A stretch of DNA of 37,004 bases from VRUE01 sp035997045 (lineage in GTDB: Bacteria; Actinomycetota; Thermoleophilia; Solirubrobacterales; 70-9), in assembly GCA_035997045.1 (NCBI GenBank), contig DASYIY010000043.1, positions 1 to 37,004 on the forward strand, given 5' to 3'. Under the pieces are notes generated by a model that had not been told where the DNA came from, ran no database searches, and saw only the letters and a list, made by a program, of their open reading frames with translations. Shown here piece by piece: positions 22,450 to 30,439 of the stretch. Within the stretch, counting starts at the first letter, position 1; each line of letters starts with the position of its first letter. A program made the translations under genes and the position numbers.

Positions 22450-24683
22450 TGCGTCCTCCCGATCGATCTGGCGGTGAAGTGGATTAGCGGCTTTCCCGGC
22501 TCACCCGTCGTGCAGGTCGTTTGTTCGCTGTCGAGCTCACGGTAGACGCCGGTGATCCGGTCGTTGCGCACCTTTCCGGCAAGCAGGGATTCTTCGTAGC
22601 CGACTTCGTAGTTGTTGCTGTCCTGTTCGCGAAAGCTTCCGTTTGGGTGGATCCGGAGATTGACGTGGTTCGAGTCGAATTCGGTGCCCTCCTGACTGCC
22701 GTCGCGGCAATGGAGCCGCACGGAAAGGTGAATTCCGGCGATCAGGTTGCCCTCGACGCGAAGCCGGATCTGAAAGCCGCGACGGCGCATTTGGTAAATG
22801 GTCTTCGCGGGGCCCGCGGGGCCGCCGAGCAGGCGGTTCGAGCCGGGACCGCCAAGCAGGCGGTCGGCGCCACTGCCGCCAAGCAAAAGATCGTCTCCTG
22901 GCCCACCGAGAAGCGAGTCCGCCCCGCCGCCGCCGAGCAGTGCGTCGTCGCCCGCGCCGCCGAAGAGGCGATCGCGACCGCCCTCACCGACCAGGCGGTC
23001 CGCGCCGGCGTCTCCGTATAGGACGTCGACACCTTCACCGTGCGCTTCGAGAACGTCGTCTCCGGACCCTCCGTGGATCACCCCGCCCCAGTCTTCTCGC
23101 ACCTGATCATCGCCGGCGCCGGCGTAGATGTCGCCGTGCTGGTTGTAGATGACGTCGTCGCCCGCCCCCGCGCAAATCGGCCCGCCGCTGTTGCGGATCA
23201 CGTCATCGCCGCCCATCGCCACGATCGCCCCATAGCTGTGTATGCGGTCGGGCCCGGGAGTGCCCTGCACAGTCGCGACCTTGCCGTGGCAGTAGGCCAT
23301 GTGGCCGTCGCCGCCGCTGCGGACGACTACCGCCAGCTCCCCGTGCTTCCCGGCGAAGGCGAATCCAGCCGTGACCGTGGCGCCGTCGGCCAAGGCCAAG
23401 ATCGCGGTAGCGCTCTCGTCGGTTTCGTGTTCGCGGGAGGAGCCGTGCGTCACGCCGGTCTGGGCGAGTCCGTCGCCGCCGAAGCGCCTGTCGCGACGCC
23501 CGTCGGGCAAGAAGCGGCCGACCGCGCTGCTGCGCGAGATGTCGCCGGCGAGAAGGATCCTCCCCTTGTCGTCTAGTGCTCCCGAGCTGGCATTGATTCC
23601 GTTGCCGTAGAGGTCTTCGGTGAAGGCCCGCCCGTGGGCGCCGAAGCTCTGGTCGCGGCTTCCATTCGGCAGCAGTCCCAGCAGCGTGGTCCTGCCGACG
23701 ACGACGAGACGGCCATCCGGCCGGACCAGCACGACTTTCGCGTCGCCGATCTGCCCGGATCCTTCCCCGCTGTTGAAGGTGTCGGCGTTGGAGACGACGA
23801 TTCCCCCGCGCCCGAAGCCGGGGTCGAGCACGCCCGCCGCCGTCAGCCTGGCGACCGCGAGGTTGCTCGTCATGTTGCCGGCGAGGAGGATCTTGCCGTC
23901 CGGCTGCTGCGTGAGCCGGTTCACCTCCTTCAGGCGTCCCCCGGACGCCACGGTCGGGTCCGTAGTTCCCCCCTCGCCAAAGCTGGGATCGAGGCTGCCG
24001 TCCGCTCGGAACCGCGCCGCCACCGTGCCCGAATCCAGGTAGGAGTGCTCTTCTTCTTCGCCGACCCGTTTCTTGTAGAGGCGTAGGTTGCCGACCGCGA
24101 GGAGGCTGCCATCCGGTTCGACCTCGGCATCGGCGAAGGCCTCGCGAGGGTCGTCGAAGTCGCGGAAGTAGGAGCTGCTCGGCGGTAGGGCCAGGGCGTG
24201 CACGATTGTCGTGCCGCCGCTGCCGAAGCTTGGATCGGGGTGGCCGTCGGGGATGAAGCGGGCGACGGCGAGGTCGTTGTTCTCGGAGCCGGCGATGACG
24301 ATCGTCCCGTCCGCTGCCATGTCGACCGCGTTCCAGGGACCGCCGGGGAGGGAGACGCTTCCCGAATCGCCGAAGGAGCTGTCCAGCGAGCCCGCCGGCG
24401 TCAGTCTGATCAGGAAGCTACGGTCGTCGGCCGACCTGGTGACGACGGCGAACCCGCGCCGGCGGTCGCCGGCGATGTCGGCGGCGACGATGTCACTGGC
24501 GCGGTCGAGGTCGAGCTTGACCACCCCGCGGCGGCCGAAGGAGGGGTCCGGGTAGCCGGGCGCGGCACCGGCGGTCGAGACAAGGCCGGCCGCGAGCGCC
24601 AGCGCCAGGTAGCAGCCCCCCAGGGTCCGGGTCAGTCGCCGCGCGGGTGCCGTCGCCAGGTCGCCGATGCCGTATAGAACCAT
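22446..24683 (-). CDS. Large secreted protein with delta-60 repeats and RTX-like calcium-binding repeats
   Basis: The 745-residue product starts with a signal peptide (residues about 10-41). Residues about 42-470 hold at least seven delta-60-type repeats marked by the phrase LDPSFGxGG and variants (PDPSFGRRG, LDSSFGDSG, PDPSFGSGG, LDPSFGEGG, LDPGFGRGG, RDQSFGAHG, RDRRFGGDG), a pattern associated with beta-propeller folds. Residues about 475-620 hold hemolysin-type nonapeptide repeats (GGAGDDALLGG, GGPGDDLLLGG, GGSGADRLLGG) expected to bind Ca2+. A C-terminal domain (about 625-745) follows. No type I secretion genes are in the window. It is divergent from the membrane protein at 24705 with only 21 bases between start codons. 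The stop overlaps the VOC start. Confidence 0.87.
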   Translation of the reverse strand: MVLYGIGDLATAPARRLTRTLGGCYLALALAAGLVSTAGAAPGYPDPSFGRRGVVKLDLDRASDIVAADIAGDRRRGFAVVTRSADDRSFLIRLTPAGSLDSSFGDSGSVSLPGGPWNAVDMAADGTIVIAGSENNDLAVARFIPDGHPDPSFGSGGTTIVHALALPPSSSYFRDFDDPREAFADAEVEPDGSLLAVGNLRLYKKRVGEEEEHSYLDSGTVAARFRADGSLDPSFGEGGTTDPTVASGGRLKEVNRLTQQPDGKILLAGNMTSNLAVARLTAAGVLDPGFGRGGIVVSNADTFNSGEGSGQIGDAKVVLVRPDGRLVVVGRTTLLGLLPNGSRDQSFGAHGRAFTEDLYGNGINASSGALDDKGRILLAGDISRSSAVGRFLPDGRRDRRFGGDGLAQTGVTHGSSREHETDESATAILALADGATVTAGFAFAGKHGELAVVVRSGGDGHMAYCHGKVATVQGTPGPDRIHSYGAIVAMGGDDVIRNSGGPICAGAGDDVIYNQHGDIYAGAGDDQVREDWGGVIHGGSGDDVLEAHGEGVDVLYGDAGADRLVGEGGRDRLFGGAGDDALLGGGGADSLLGGPGDDLLLGGSGADRLLGGPGSNRLLGGPAGPAKTIYQMRRRGFQIRLRVEGNLIAGIHLSVRLHCRDGSQEGTEFDSNHVNLRIHPNGSFREQDSNNYEVGYEESLLAGKVRNDRITGVYRELDSEQTTCTTGEPGKPLIHFTARSIGRTQ

Positions 24684-24691
24684 TTCGCGCG

Positions 24692-24697
24692 TAGGAT
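24692..24697 (+). promoter_or_regulatory. -10 hexamer of a leaderless promoter (TAGGAT)
   Basis: TAGGAT matches TANNNT and is followed by exactly seven bases and the GTG of the next gene, the same geometry as TAGTAT before argF. The 21-base divergent gap leaves no room for a conventional leader with Shine-Dalgarno. Confidence 0.5.
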
Positions 24698-24704
24698 CGG
24701 AGCG

Positions 24705-25130
24705 GTGGAGCTGGACGCAGATACGAAGACTGTCCTCCTGCTGGCGGCGCTGATGTTCCTCTGGGCGCTGCTGCTCGGCGTCTGGAAGTTTCGCCAGATG
24801 GACGCCTCCGAGGAGGGGCTGGCGCATCCCTACGTCGACACCGCCCACCGCGCGGCCTTGCTCTACAGCTTCGCCCTGCTTCTGGTCGCGACCTTCGTCG
24901 AGCTGAGTGGGTGGGGCGTGCTGATCAACCTGCTCGCTGCCGGCGCCCTCGCCTTCTACTTCTTCGCAGCCGTCGCCGGTTACGCCTTCCATGGCTGGAA
25001 GCGGGACACCGACAATCAGTTCCGCCGGCCGGTCCACGGCATGAACGCCTTCATGGCCAGCCTGATCGTCGCCGAGATCGGCGGCTGGTTGGTCCTCGTC
25101 GCCGGCTTCCTCGACGCCCAGGTCTTCTAG
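24705..25130 (+). CDS. Four-helix integral membrane protein
   Basis: The 141-residue product has four hydrophobic helices (about 8-26, 48-68, 72-94 and 112-136). Charged loops carry conserved-looking motifs: WKFRQMDASEEGLAHPYVDTAHRAALLYSFA and YAFHGWKRDTDNQFRRP (shown in part as HPYVDTAHRAALLY and HGWKRDTDNQ). I do not recognise a named family, though the pattern is typical of small conserved membrane proteins of Thermoleophilia. The start is a GTG positioned for leaderless translation. It ends in a CTAG that also provides the stop of the convergent acyltransferase. Confidence 0.8.
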   Translation: MELDADTKTVLLLAALMFLWALLLGVWKFRQMDASEEGLAHPYVDTAHRAALLYSFALLLVATFVELSGWGVLINLLAAGALAFYFFAAVAGYAFHGWKRDTDNQFRRPVHGMNAFMASLIVAEIGGWLVLVAGFLDAQVF

Positions 25131-27085
25131 TGCACGACGCAGTTCGGGCTGCGGCCGCCTGAAGGGAATGCTGCGGCGAGGGCGTCGGCGATCAGGTGGG
25201 CCCTGGCGCGGTAGCCGGGGGTGGTGAAGTGGATGCCGTCGTCGATGAACCAGGAATCCTTGACGTCGGAGGCCCAGTCGTAGACGCGCATGTTGGGATA
25301 TTCGGGACAGGCTTCGAGCAGGGCTTCGTCCCACTCGAGCATGTTGCTCTCCGCGTAGGGACCGCTGGGCACTAGCGATTTGACGTTGACCCAGAGCACC
25401 GGCTCGTTGCCGGCCGCCGACATCATCCGTTCGATCCGTTCGCGGTCGTCGACGCTGCCGCCGACGAAGACATCGGCGGCGTCGTTGGTGCCGAGGGCGA
25501 AGACCCAGCAGCCACGAAAGCCTTCTCCTCTCCAAGCCAGGGCCGCTTCGTAGGCGTTCGGTTCGCCTTCGAAGGTCTCGTCGATCGAGCGCGCCCCGGA
25601 GATCGCAAAGTAGGAGGTGGTGGCGCCGACCCGCGCGTACTGCGCTTCGCTGCGGTCCTTGGGGTTGGGCAGGTAGTTGGTCGAGGTCAGACCCTCCGAG
25701 GTCGAGTCGCCGATGTGGACGACCGACTTGCACGAGCTCTGTCCCGGAATCGCCGGTTCGTCGACCGTCGCCGGCTGCGGCGAGATCTGCGAGGCCGGCA
25801 CAGGTGAGGCGACGGCACTGCCCGAGACGACCGGCGGTTCGGCGTTGGGATCGAGCGCCGCTCCGGCCAGCCCGACCAGCGCGACGAGCAGCACCGCGAC
25901 GAGCGCGCCGGCGGCGGCCCAGCCCCGCTGCGAGACCAGCTCCGGACGCCAGCCCTGCGAGCGCAGCCGCTTCCAGAGCCGCCCCAGGGCCCCGTGGCGG
26001 ACCGGCTCCTCAACGTAGTGCCAGGAGAGCGCGGCGATGCCGAACGTCGCCCCGACCTGCAGCGCATCGCGGAGGAGGTCGGGGCCGTGCGCGCCGCTCG
26101 GCGAGGTGAGGACGATGATCGGGAAGTGCCAGAGGTAGATGCCGTAGGAGCGCACGCCGATCCAGCGCAGCGGTGCCCAGCCGAGCAGGACGCCGAGCCG
26201 GCTGGCGGGATGGGCGAGGGCGGCGACGACGAGGACAGTCGCGATCGAGAGCAGCACCAGGCCGCCGTCGTAGATGAATGACGAGTACTGGTTCGTGCGC
26301 CAGATCATCAGCGCGATTACGAGCAGGCCGGCCGCACCGGCGCCGTCGAGGACGTTGCGCGCCCCGGCTGCGATCTTCGGCGTCAGCTTGCGGCTCGGCC
26401 AGACCATCGCCAGGGCGGCGCCGGCGAGCAGCTCGAAGGCACGCGTGTCGGTGCCGTCGTAGACGCGCGAGGGGTCGAAGCTGGGGTGGTAGAGGACCGC
26501 CATCGCGATCGCCGAGACGGCGGCCAGCGCCAGCGTCGCCACCGCGAGCCGCGGGCGCACGCCGCCGGCCGCCGCCGGCGCCTCGCGGATGAACCGCGTC
26601 CCCAGCAGCAGCAGGAAGGGCCAGAAGATGTAGAACTGCTCCTCGACCGCCAGCGACCAGAGGTGGCCAAGCGGTTCCGGTGCGCCGAAGCGGGCGAAGT
26701 AGGAGACGTGCTGGAAGATCAGCTGCCAGTTGCTGACGTAAAGCGCGGCGGCGATCACGGCGTCGCGGAATTTCGACGGTTGCGCCGGTCCGAAAACGGT
26801 GACCCAGGCGACGACGACGACCAGCATCAAGAAGAGCGCCGGGAGCAGGCGCCGCGCCCGGCCCAGCCAGAAGTCGACCAGCCGCATGTCGTGGCGGGCC
26901 ATGTGGGCGAGCAGGATGTCGGTGATCAGGTAACCGCTGAGGGTGAAGAAGATCCCCACCCCGAGCAGCCCGCCGGGAGCCCAGCCGAATTCCAGGTGAT
27001 AGGCGATGACGGCGAGCACGGCGATCGCTCGCAGCCCATCGAGGCCGGGCATGTAGCGCTTGCCGCGCCCGACTGGTTCAGGCAA
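25127..27085 (-). CDS. Acyltransferase 3 family protein with C-terminal SGNH domain (OafA-like)
   Basis: The 652-residue product has an N-terminal acyltransferase-3 domain (about 10-370) with ten or so transmembrane helices and the motifs PGLDGLRAIAVLAVIAYH, FFTLSGYLIT, RARRLLPALF and LWSLAVEEQFYIFWP, then a periplasmic SGNH hydrolase domain (about 455-650) with the block I IGDSTSEG, the GTNDA oxyanion block and the catalytic DGIHFTTPGY. Such proteins O-acetylate cell-surface polysaccharides, with the membrane part moving the acyl group across and the SGNH part acting on the external glycan. The TTG start gives the family-like RYMPGLDGLR; an ATG at residue 12 is an alternative. It is not part of an obvious operon. 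Confidence 0.92.
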   Translation of the reverse strand: MPEPVGRGKRYMPGLDGLRAIAVLAVIAYHLEFGWAPGGLLGVGIFFTLSGYLITDILLAHMARHDMRLVDFWLGRARRLLPALFLMLVVVVAWVTVFGPAQPSKFRDAVIAAALYVSNWQLIFQHVSYFARFGAPEPLGHLWSLAVEEQFYIFWPFLLLLGTRFIREAPAAAGGVRPRLAVATLALAAVSAIAMAVLYHPSFDPSRVYDGTDTRAFELLAGAALAMVWPSRKLTPKIAAGARNVLDGAGAAGLLVIALMIWRTNQYSSFIYDGGLVLLSIATVLVVAALAHPASRLGVLLGWAPLRWIGVRSYGIYLWHFPIIVLTSPSGAHGPDLLRDALQVGATFGIAALSWHYVEEPVRHGALGRLWKRLRSQGWRPELVSQRGWAAAGALVAVLLVALVGLAGAALDPNAEPPVVSGSAVASPVPASQISPQPATVDEPAIPGQSSCKSVVHIGDSTSEGLTSTNYLPNPKDRSEAQYARVGATTSYFAISGARSIDETFEGEPNAYEAALAWRGEGFRGCWVFALGTNDAADVFVGGSVDDRERIERMMSAAGNEPVLWVNVKSLVPSGPYAESNMLEWDEALLEACPEYPNMRVYDWASDVKDSWFIDDGIHFTTPGYRARAHLIADALAAAFPSGGRSPNCVVH

Positions 27086-27144
27086 GTGTGCTCACCGATC
27101 GTATTTTGGCTTTTCTTTAGAAAGGCGCCGCAGGCTCCGCTGCA

Positions 27145-27684
27145 ATGAGATGGGTTTTGGCATCTTTAGGCGTGACGCTCAGCGCTGCCCTGCTCCTTGG
27201 CTGCGGGGGAAATGGCAGCTCCTCGGCAACCGCGGGCAGGCCGAAGTCGGGGGCGGCATCGGGAAGCGAAACCGACGCCACCGGGTCGGGTGCGGCAGCG
27301 CAAGAAGACTCCCCGCCGCGAGGCGCTCCCTCGGTGCCCTCCGCCTATCCCCGCCACGCCGGCTTCTCGGCGAGCCCGATCACGGCAGGGCAACGCTCAC
27401 AGCTGGTTCGAAGCGGCCGGATCGCGATCCCGGTCCGGGTTGCGGGGCGCGGAACGATCTCGGCCTTCGGCCAGGCCGAGATCGGCGGCAGCATCGTCAG
27501 GACGGCCAACGCCGCAACGCAAGCCGCTTCCGGCGCGGGAACCGTGGTCTTGACTCTGCGGCTCACCTCGGCGGCGCGCAAGGCGCTCGCGAGCGGCGGT
27601 TCGTTCCTGATGTACGTCGCGGTTCGCTGCTCGTGCAATCCGACCGCGCAGCAATTCGCCCTGCCGCTCGGCCCCCAGGGCTAG
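27145..27684 (+). CDS. Putative lipoprotein
   Basis: The 179-residue product has a type II signal peptide with lipobox LLLG|C (Cys20), preceded by a short hydrophobic core, and a Gly/Ser/Ala-rich linker to about residue 65. The remaining domain (about 70-179) is beta-type and repeats strands such as GRIAIPVRVAGRGTI and GTVVLTLRLTSAARKAL, suggesting an Ig-like or bacterial surface domain. It would be lipidated by the Lgt encoded at 2561-3352. The stop codon is shared with the convergent methyltransferase in a CTAG. The function is unknown. Confidence 0.82.
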   Translation: MRWVLASLGVTLSAALLLGCGGNGSSSATAGRPKSGAASGSETDATGSGAAAQEDSPPRGAPSVPSAYPRHAGFSASPITAGQRSQLVRSGRIAIPVRVAGRGTISAFGQAEIGGSIVRTANAATQAASGAGTVVLTLRLTSAARKALASGGSFLMYVAVRCSCNPTAQQFALPLGPQG

Positions 27685-28481
27685 GCACTGCGGGCGATGT
27701 AGATCGCCTTGGTGTGGGTCGCCACGTCAAGCGGCTGTTTCAGGATCCCGTCGGTGTAGATGCCGTAGACGTCGATGCACTCCAGCCCGGCCGCCTCCAG
27801 TGCCTCCAGCACCTCGGCTTCGGGGAAGTGGCGCTGGCGGTGAGCCATGACCGGTGTCCCTTCGCTTGCCTCGGCCTCGCCCGAAATCACTTCGAGTCGC
27901 GATTCGCAGATCGATCCCGGCGCCACGTCCTTTGCCGCCAGTCCGTTCCAGACCAGCCGCCGGCCGCTGCGTTCGACCACCTCGGTTTCGGCGAAGAAGG
28001 TGCGGTAAGCGAGCAGCTCGTTGACGTCGAAGAGCAGTAGCCCGGTCGGTGCCAGGTTGGCCCGCATCGCGGCCAGTGCCCGTTCCAGTTCCTTGCCGCC
28101 GAGCAGGTAGTTGATCGCGTCGTCGAGCGCCCAGATCAAGTCGAACTCGCCGAAGCGGGGCAGCTCGAGCATGTCGGCGACCTCGAGCCGAACCGCCTTG
28201 CCCGCCTTCTCGCGCGCAAGCTCGAGCATCGCGGCGGAGATGTCGCAGCCGGTTACGTCCCAGCCCTGGCGCAGCATCGGCATGAAGCTCTTGCCGGTCC
28301 CACAGCCGACGTCGAGCAGGCGCCTGCCCTGCAGCCCGTTGCCCTCCAGCACCTTGACCAGATCGGCCAGCCAGCCGTCGTAGTCATGGTGAGCGGTGAA
28401 ATCGTCATAGACCGGAGCCATTGCCTCGTAGGTGCGCTCCGCCCACTCCCCACCGGTGTCTGTCGATGTTGTGAGCGCCAC
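27681..28481 (-). CDS. Class I SAM-dependent methyltransferase
   Basis: The 266-residue product has motif I LLDVGCGTGKSFMPML (55-70), GCDISAAMLELAREK, VADMLELPRFGEFDLIWALDDAINYLL and a post-motif LAPTGLLLFDVN. The extended insertions after strand 5 (residues 165-230) match Methyltransf_25-type enzymes that act on small molecules. The substrate is not evident. The GTG start is preceded by an AT-rich stretch with an inverted repeat at 28494-28517. The gene diverges from the ECF sigma factor with a gap of about 150 bases that is the lowest-G+C stretch in the window. Confidence 0.87.
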   Translation of the reverse strand: MALTTSTDTGGEWAERTYEAMAPVYDDFTAHHDYDGWLADLVKVLEGNGLQGRRLLDVGCGTGKSFMPMLRQGWDVTGCDISAAMLELAREKAGKAVRLEVADMLELPRFGEFDLIWALDDAINYLLGGKELERALAAMRANLAPTGLLLFDVNELLAYRTFFAETEVVERSGRRLVWNGLAAKDVAPGSICESRLEVISGEAEASEGTPVMAHRQRHFPEAEVLEALEAAGLECIDVYGIYTDGILKQPLDVATHTKAIYIARSA

Positions 28482-28493
28482 GAAAAGGAGACC

Positions 28494-28517
28494 TGAAACT
28501 AGGTCAAGAAAGTTTCA
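28494..28517. promoter_or_regulatory. 7-bp dyad in the AT-rich methyltransferase/ECF divergent gap
   Basis: TGAAACT (28494-28500) and AGTTTCA (28511-28517) are perfect inverted copies 10 bases apart. A second pair, CTAAAA/TTTTAG (28521-28526 and 28540-28545), follows. The AT-rich setting and spacing fit an operator for a dimeric regulator controlling one or both divergent genes. Confidence 0.45.
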
Positions 28518-28635
28518 ACACTAAAATTCACCTTTTTGGTTTTAGAAGTAGTACGGTCGAGCAATCAACGTTTCCTTCACTCAAAATGCAGATTCCGGGG
28601 ACGACTGGGAGTGGGACGAGGCGCACCGCTTCTGC

Positions 28636-29139
28636 GTGCGCATGGCCTACCGCTACACCAGCAACCCGAGCGAAGCCGAGGACATCGCCCAGGACGCGCT
28701 ACTGCGTGCCTGGCGTCGCCGCTCGACCCTGCGCGACGGCGCCCGCCGCAAGGAGTGGCTGGGGACGATCGTCCGCAACGAGGCCTTTCGCCAGCACTCG
28801 CGGGTTCGCCCCGATCCGGTCGAAAGCGTCGAGACCTGGGAGGGCGCCGAGGACGAGCAGATCCTCTCCACGGTCGACCGCGCCGACCTCCACGCTGCGC
28901 TCGAGCGTCTCGACGAGCGCGACCGCCAGTTGATCGAGCTGCGCTACAGCGAGGACCTCACCCAGGAGGCGATCGCCCGTCGGCTTGGCATCCCCGATGG
29001 CACGGTCAAGGTGCGTCTGCACCGGCTGCGCCACAAACTGCGCCGCGAGATGGGGGCGGCGAGAGCGATGCCGCCCGCGCCTCAGCGAGTCGCGGCGACG
29101 CGGCGCATCTCCTCGGCCGCTGCGCGCGGCCCGAGGTAG
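28636..29139 (+). CDS. ECF-type RNA polymerase sigma factor, start uncertain
   Basis: The 167-residue reading from GTG 28636 contains sigma region 2 (PSEAEDIAQDALLRAWRRR) and region 4 (LERLDERDRQLIELRYSEDLTQEAIARRLGIPDGTVKVRLHRLRHKL, shown in part as DLTQEAIARRLGIPDGTVKV). It would direct RNA polymerase to a specific promoter set. The frame is open for 29 further codons upstream (to a stop at 28546-28548) and includes DDWEWDEAHRFC, which looks like the missing first helix of region 2, yet no ATG, GTG or TTG is available there; an ATG at 28586 is in another frame. No anti-sigma gene adjoins. Its 3' end overlaps the convergent TetR gene by 58 bases. Confidence 0.8.
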   Translation: MRMAYRYTSNPSEAEDIAQDALLRAWRRRSTLRDGARRKEWLGTIVRNEAFRQHSRVRPDPVESVETWEGAEDEQILSTVDRADLHAALERLDERDRQLIELRYSEDLTQEAIARRLGIPDGTVKVRLHRLRHKLRREMGAARAMPPAPQRVAATRRISSAAARGPR

Positions 29140-29732
29140 GGCACCAGCATCGCGAAGAGCAGGTCGGGCAGCATCGCCTGCAGCTGCGTCGCCCGCCCGG
29201 CCAGCAGCTCGTCGAAGATCAGTCCCGAGACCGCGCCGGCCGACATCAGCGAGATGTTCTCCGGTAGCTCGCGACCGCCGGCCAGCTCGCGACCGCCGTC
29301 GAGGTAGGCGGTGAAGCGGGCGACCGCGTTCCAGTGGCGCTGCCGCGCGTCGGCCCCGGCGGCGGCGACCTCGACCACGGCCGTCCGCGCTAGCTCGGGA
29401 TCGAGGGCGAAGAGTTTGACGATCGTCGAGAGGCCGGTCTCGACCCGCTCCAGCCAGGGCTGCGCGCCGTCGCAGTTGGCGACGACCTCGGCAAAAACCT
29501 GCTCGACCAGCATGTCGTAGGCGGCGAGGAAGCAGTCGTGCTTGTCGTCAAAATACTTGTAGAAGGTGGTTCGGGAGGTCGGCGTCTCCTCGATCACGTC
29601 GGCGACCGAGGTCTCCTTGTATCCCTTTCTGCCGACCACGCGGATCATTGCCGCGAGGATCAGGTCACGCCGCGATTCAGATGCCATCGGCCAATCCCAG
29701 GTTGGTGGAGAACTGCGGAGTACCTTCATCAT
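29082..29732 (-). CDS. TetR-family regulator, paralogue 1
   Basis: The 216-residue product has an N-terminal TetR HTH (SRRDLILAAMIRVVGRKGYKETSVADVIEETPTSRTTFYKYFDDKHDCF, shown in part as SVADVIEETPTSRTTFYKYF) and an all-helical ligand/dimer domain ending LLPDLLFAMLVPYLGPRAAAEE, a tail shared with the two neighbouring TetR genes. The ATG at 29732 lies eight bases from the dyad at 29741-29760; an internal ATG at 29687 is an alternative start. It probably represses its own promoter and others with the same operator. The ligand is unknown. Confidence 0.88.
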   Translation of the reverse strand: MMKVLRSSPPTWDWPMASESRRDLILAAMIRVVGRKGYKETSVADVIEETPTSRTTFYKYFDDKHDCFLAAYDMLVEQVFAEVVANCDGAQPWLERVETGLSTIVKLFALDPELARTAVVEVAAAGADARQRHWNAVARFTAYLDGGRELAGGRELPENISLMSAGAVSGLIFDELLAGRATQLQAMLPDLLFAMLVPYLGPRAAAEEMRRVAATR

Positions 29733-29740
29733 AGCGGCAT

Positions 29741-29760
29741 GGTGTACGTAAGCGTTTACC
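29741..29760. promoter_or_regulatory. TetR operator-like dyad, site A
   Basis: Half-sites GGTGTAC (29741-29747) and GTTTACC (29754-29760) flank six bases. Read on the other strand this is GGTAAAC-N6-GTACACC, identical in half-sites and spacing to site B at 31211-31230. It lies 8 bases upstream of the paralogue 1 start and touches the end of paralogue 2. Confidence 0.7.
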
Positions 29761-30431
29761 TACTCGTTTCCGCCCACCTCCCTGGCCGCCGCCGCTGGGC
29801 CGATATATGGGATCAGCGTGGCAAAAAGCAGGTCCGAAAGCAAATTCGGCAGATACTCCGCGCGTCCCTCAGCCAGCTCTTCGGAGATCAGCCCGGCGAC
29901 CGCGCCGATCGCCATCCGCGAGGTGTTCGCAGGCAGGCTGCGTCCGCCTGGGGCGAAATCGCGCCCCTCCTCGAAGAGCGGCGTCAGCCGCTGCAGTACC
30001 GCCCGGTAGCGGCGCTGCGCCGCGGGTCCGGCGGCGCCGACATCGACCAGTGCCAGGCGGGCGATCGCCGGCTCCTCGGCGAGCGCCTCGAGCAAGGCGG
30101 CGAGCCCCGCGCGAGCGCGGTCGGGCCATCGCTCCTCGGCCTCATACGCCGCCGCCACCCGCCGCACCAGTGCCTCGGCGACCCTGTCGTAGGCGGCCAG
30201 GAAGCAGGCCTCCTTGTCCTCGTACATCGCGTAGAAGGTGGTGCGGGAGATGCCCGCCTCGCGGGTCAGGTCGGCGACCGTCGTCGCCCCGTAGCCCTTC
30301 TCGGCGACGATCCGAGCTGCCGCCTCGAGCAGGCGTTCGCGCTGCGAGCGCGCGATCACCTCGGGCGGCAGCCGGTGACGGCCCCGGGGCGGGCGCCAGC
30401 GCTCGCGTTTCTCGCCCCCCGCCCCGGCCAA
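29760..30431 (-). CDS. TetR-family regulator, paralogue 2
   Basis: The 223-residue product has a basic N-terminal extension, a TetR HTH (ATTVADLTREAGISRTTFYAMYEDKEACF, shown in part as GISRTTFYAMYEDKEACF), and a helical C-terminal domain ending LLSDLLFATLIPYIGPAAAARE, closely matching paralogue 1. It starts at a TTG eight bases after the paralogue 3 stop and has no separate dyad, so it is probably cotranscribed with paralogue 3. The stop overlaps operator site A. The ligand and targets are unknown. Confidence 0.87.
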   Translation of the reverse strand: MAGAGGEKRERWRPPRGRHRLPPEVIARSQRERLLEAAARIVAEKGYGATTVADLTREAGISRTTFYAMYEDKEACFLAAYDRVAEALVRRVAAAYEAEERWPDRARAGLAALLEALAEEPAIARLALVDVGAAGPAAQRRYRAVLQRLTPLFEEGRDFAPGGRSLPANTSRMAIGAVAGLISEELAEGRAEYLPNLLSDLLFATLIPYIGPAAAAREVGGNE

Positions 30432-30439
30432 CGGTTCGC

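Noticed and set aside
22798..23050. Repetitive stretch that could be mistaken for a CRISPR or minisatellite
   Set aside because: The periodicity is 27 bases per nonapeptide and is explained by calcium-binding repeats; there are no constant repeats with variable spacers.
22521..24086. Several plus-strand open frames across the RTX-like gene
   Set aside because: The repeats of the minus-strand protein create long open shadows on the other strand; the delta-60 and nonapeptide repeats make the minus-strand call secure.
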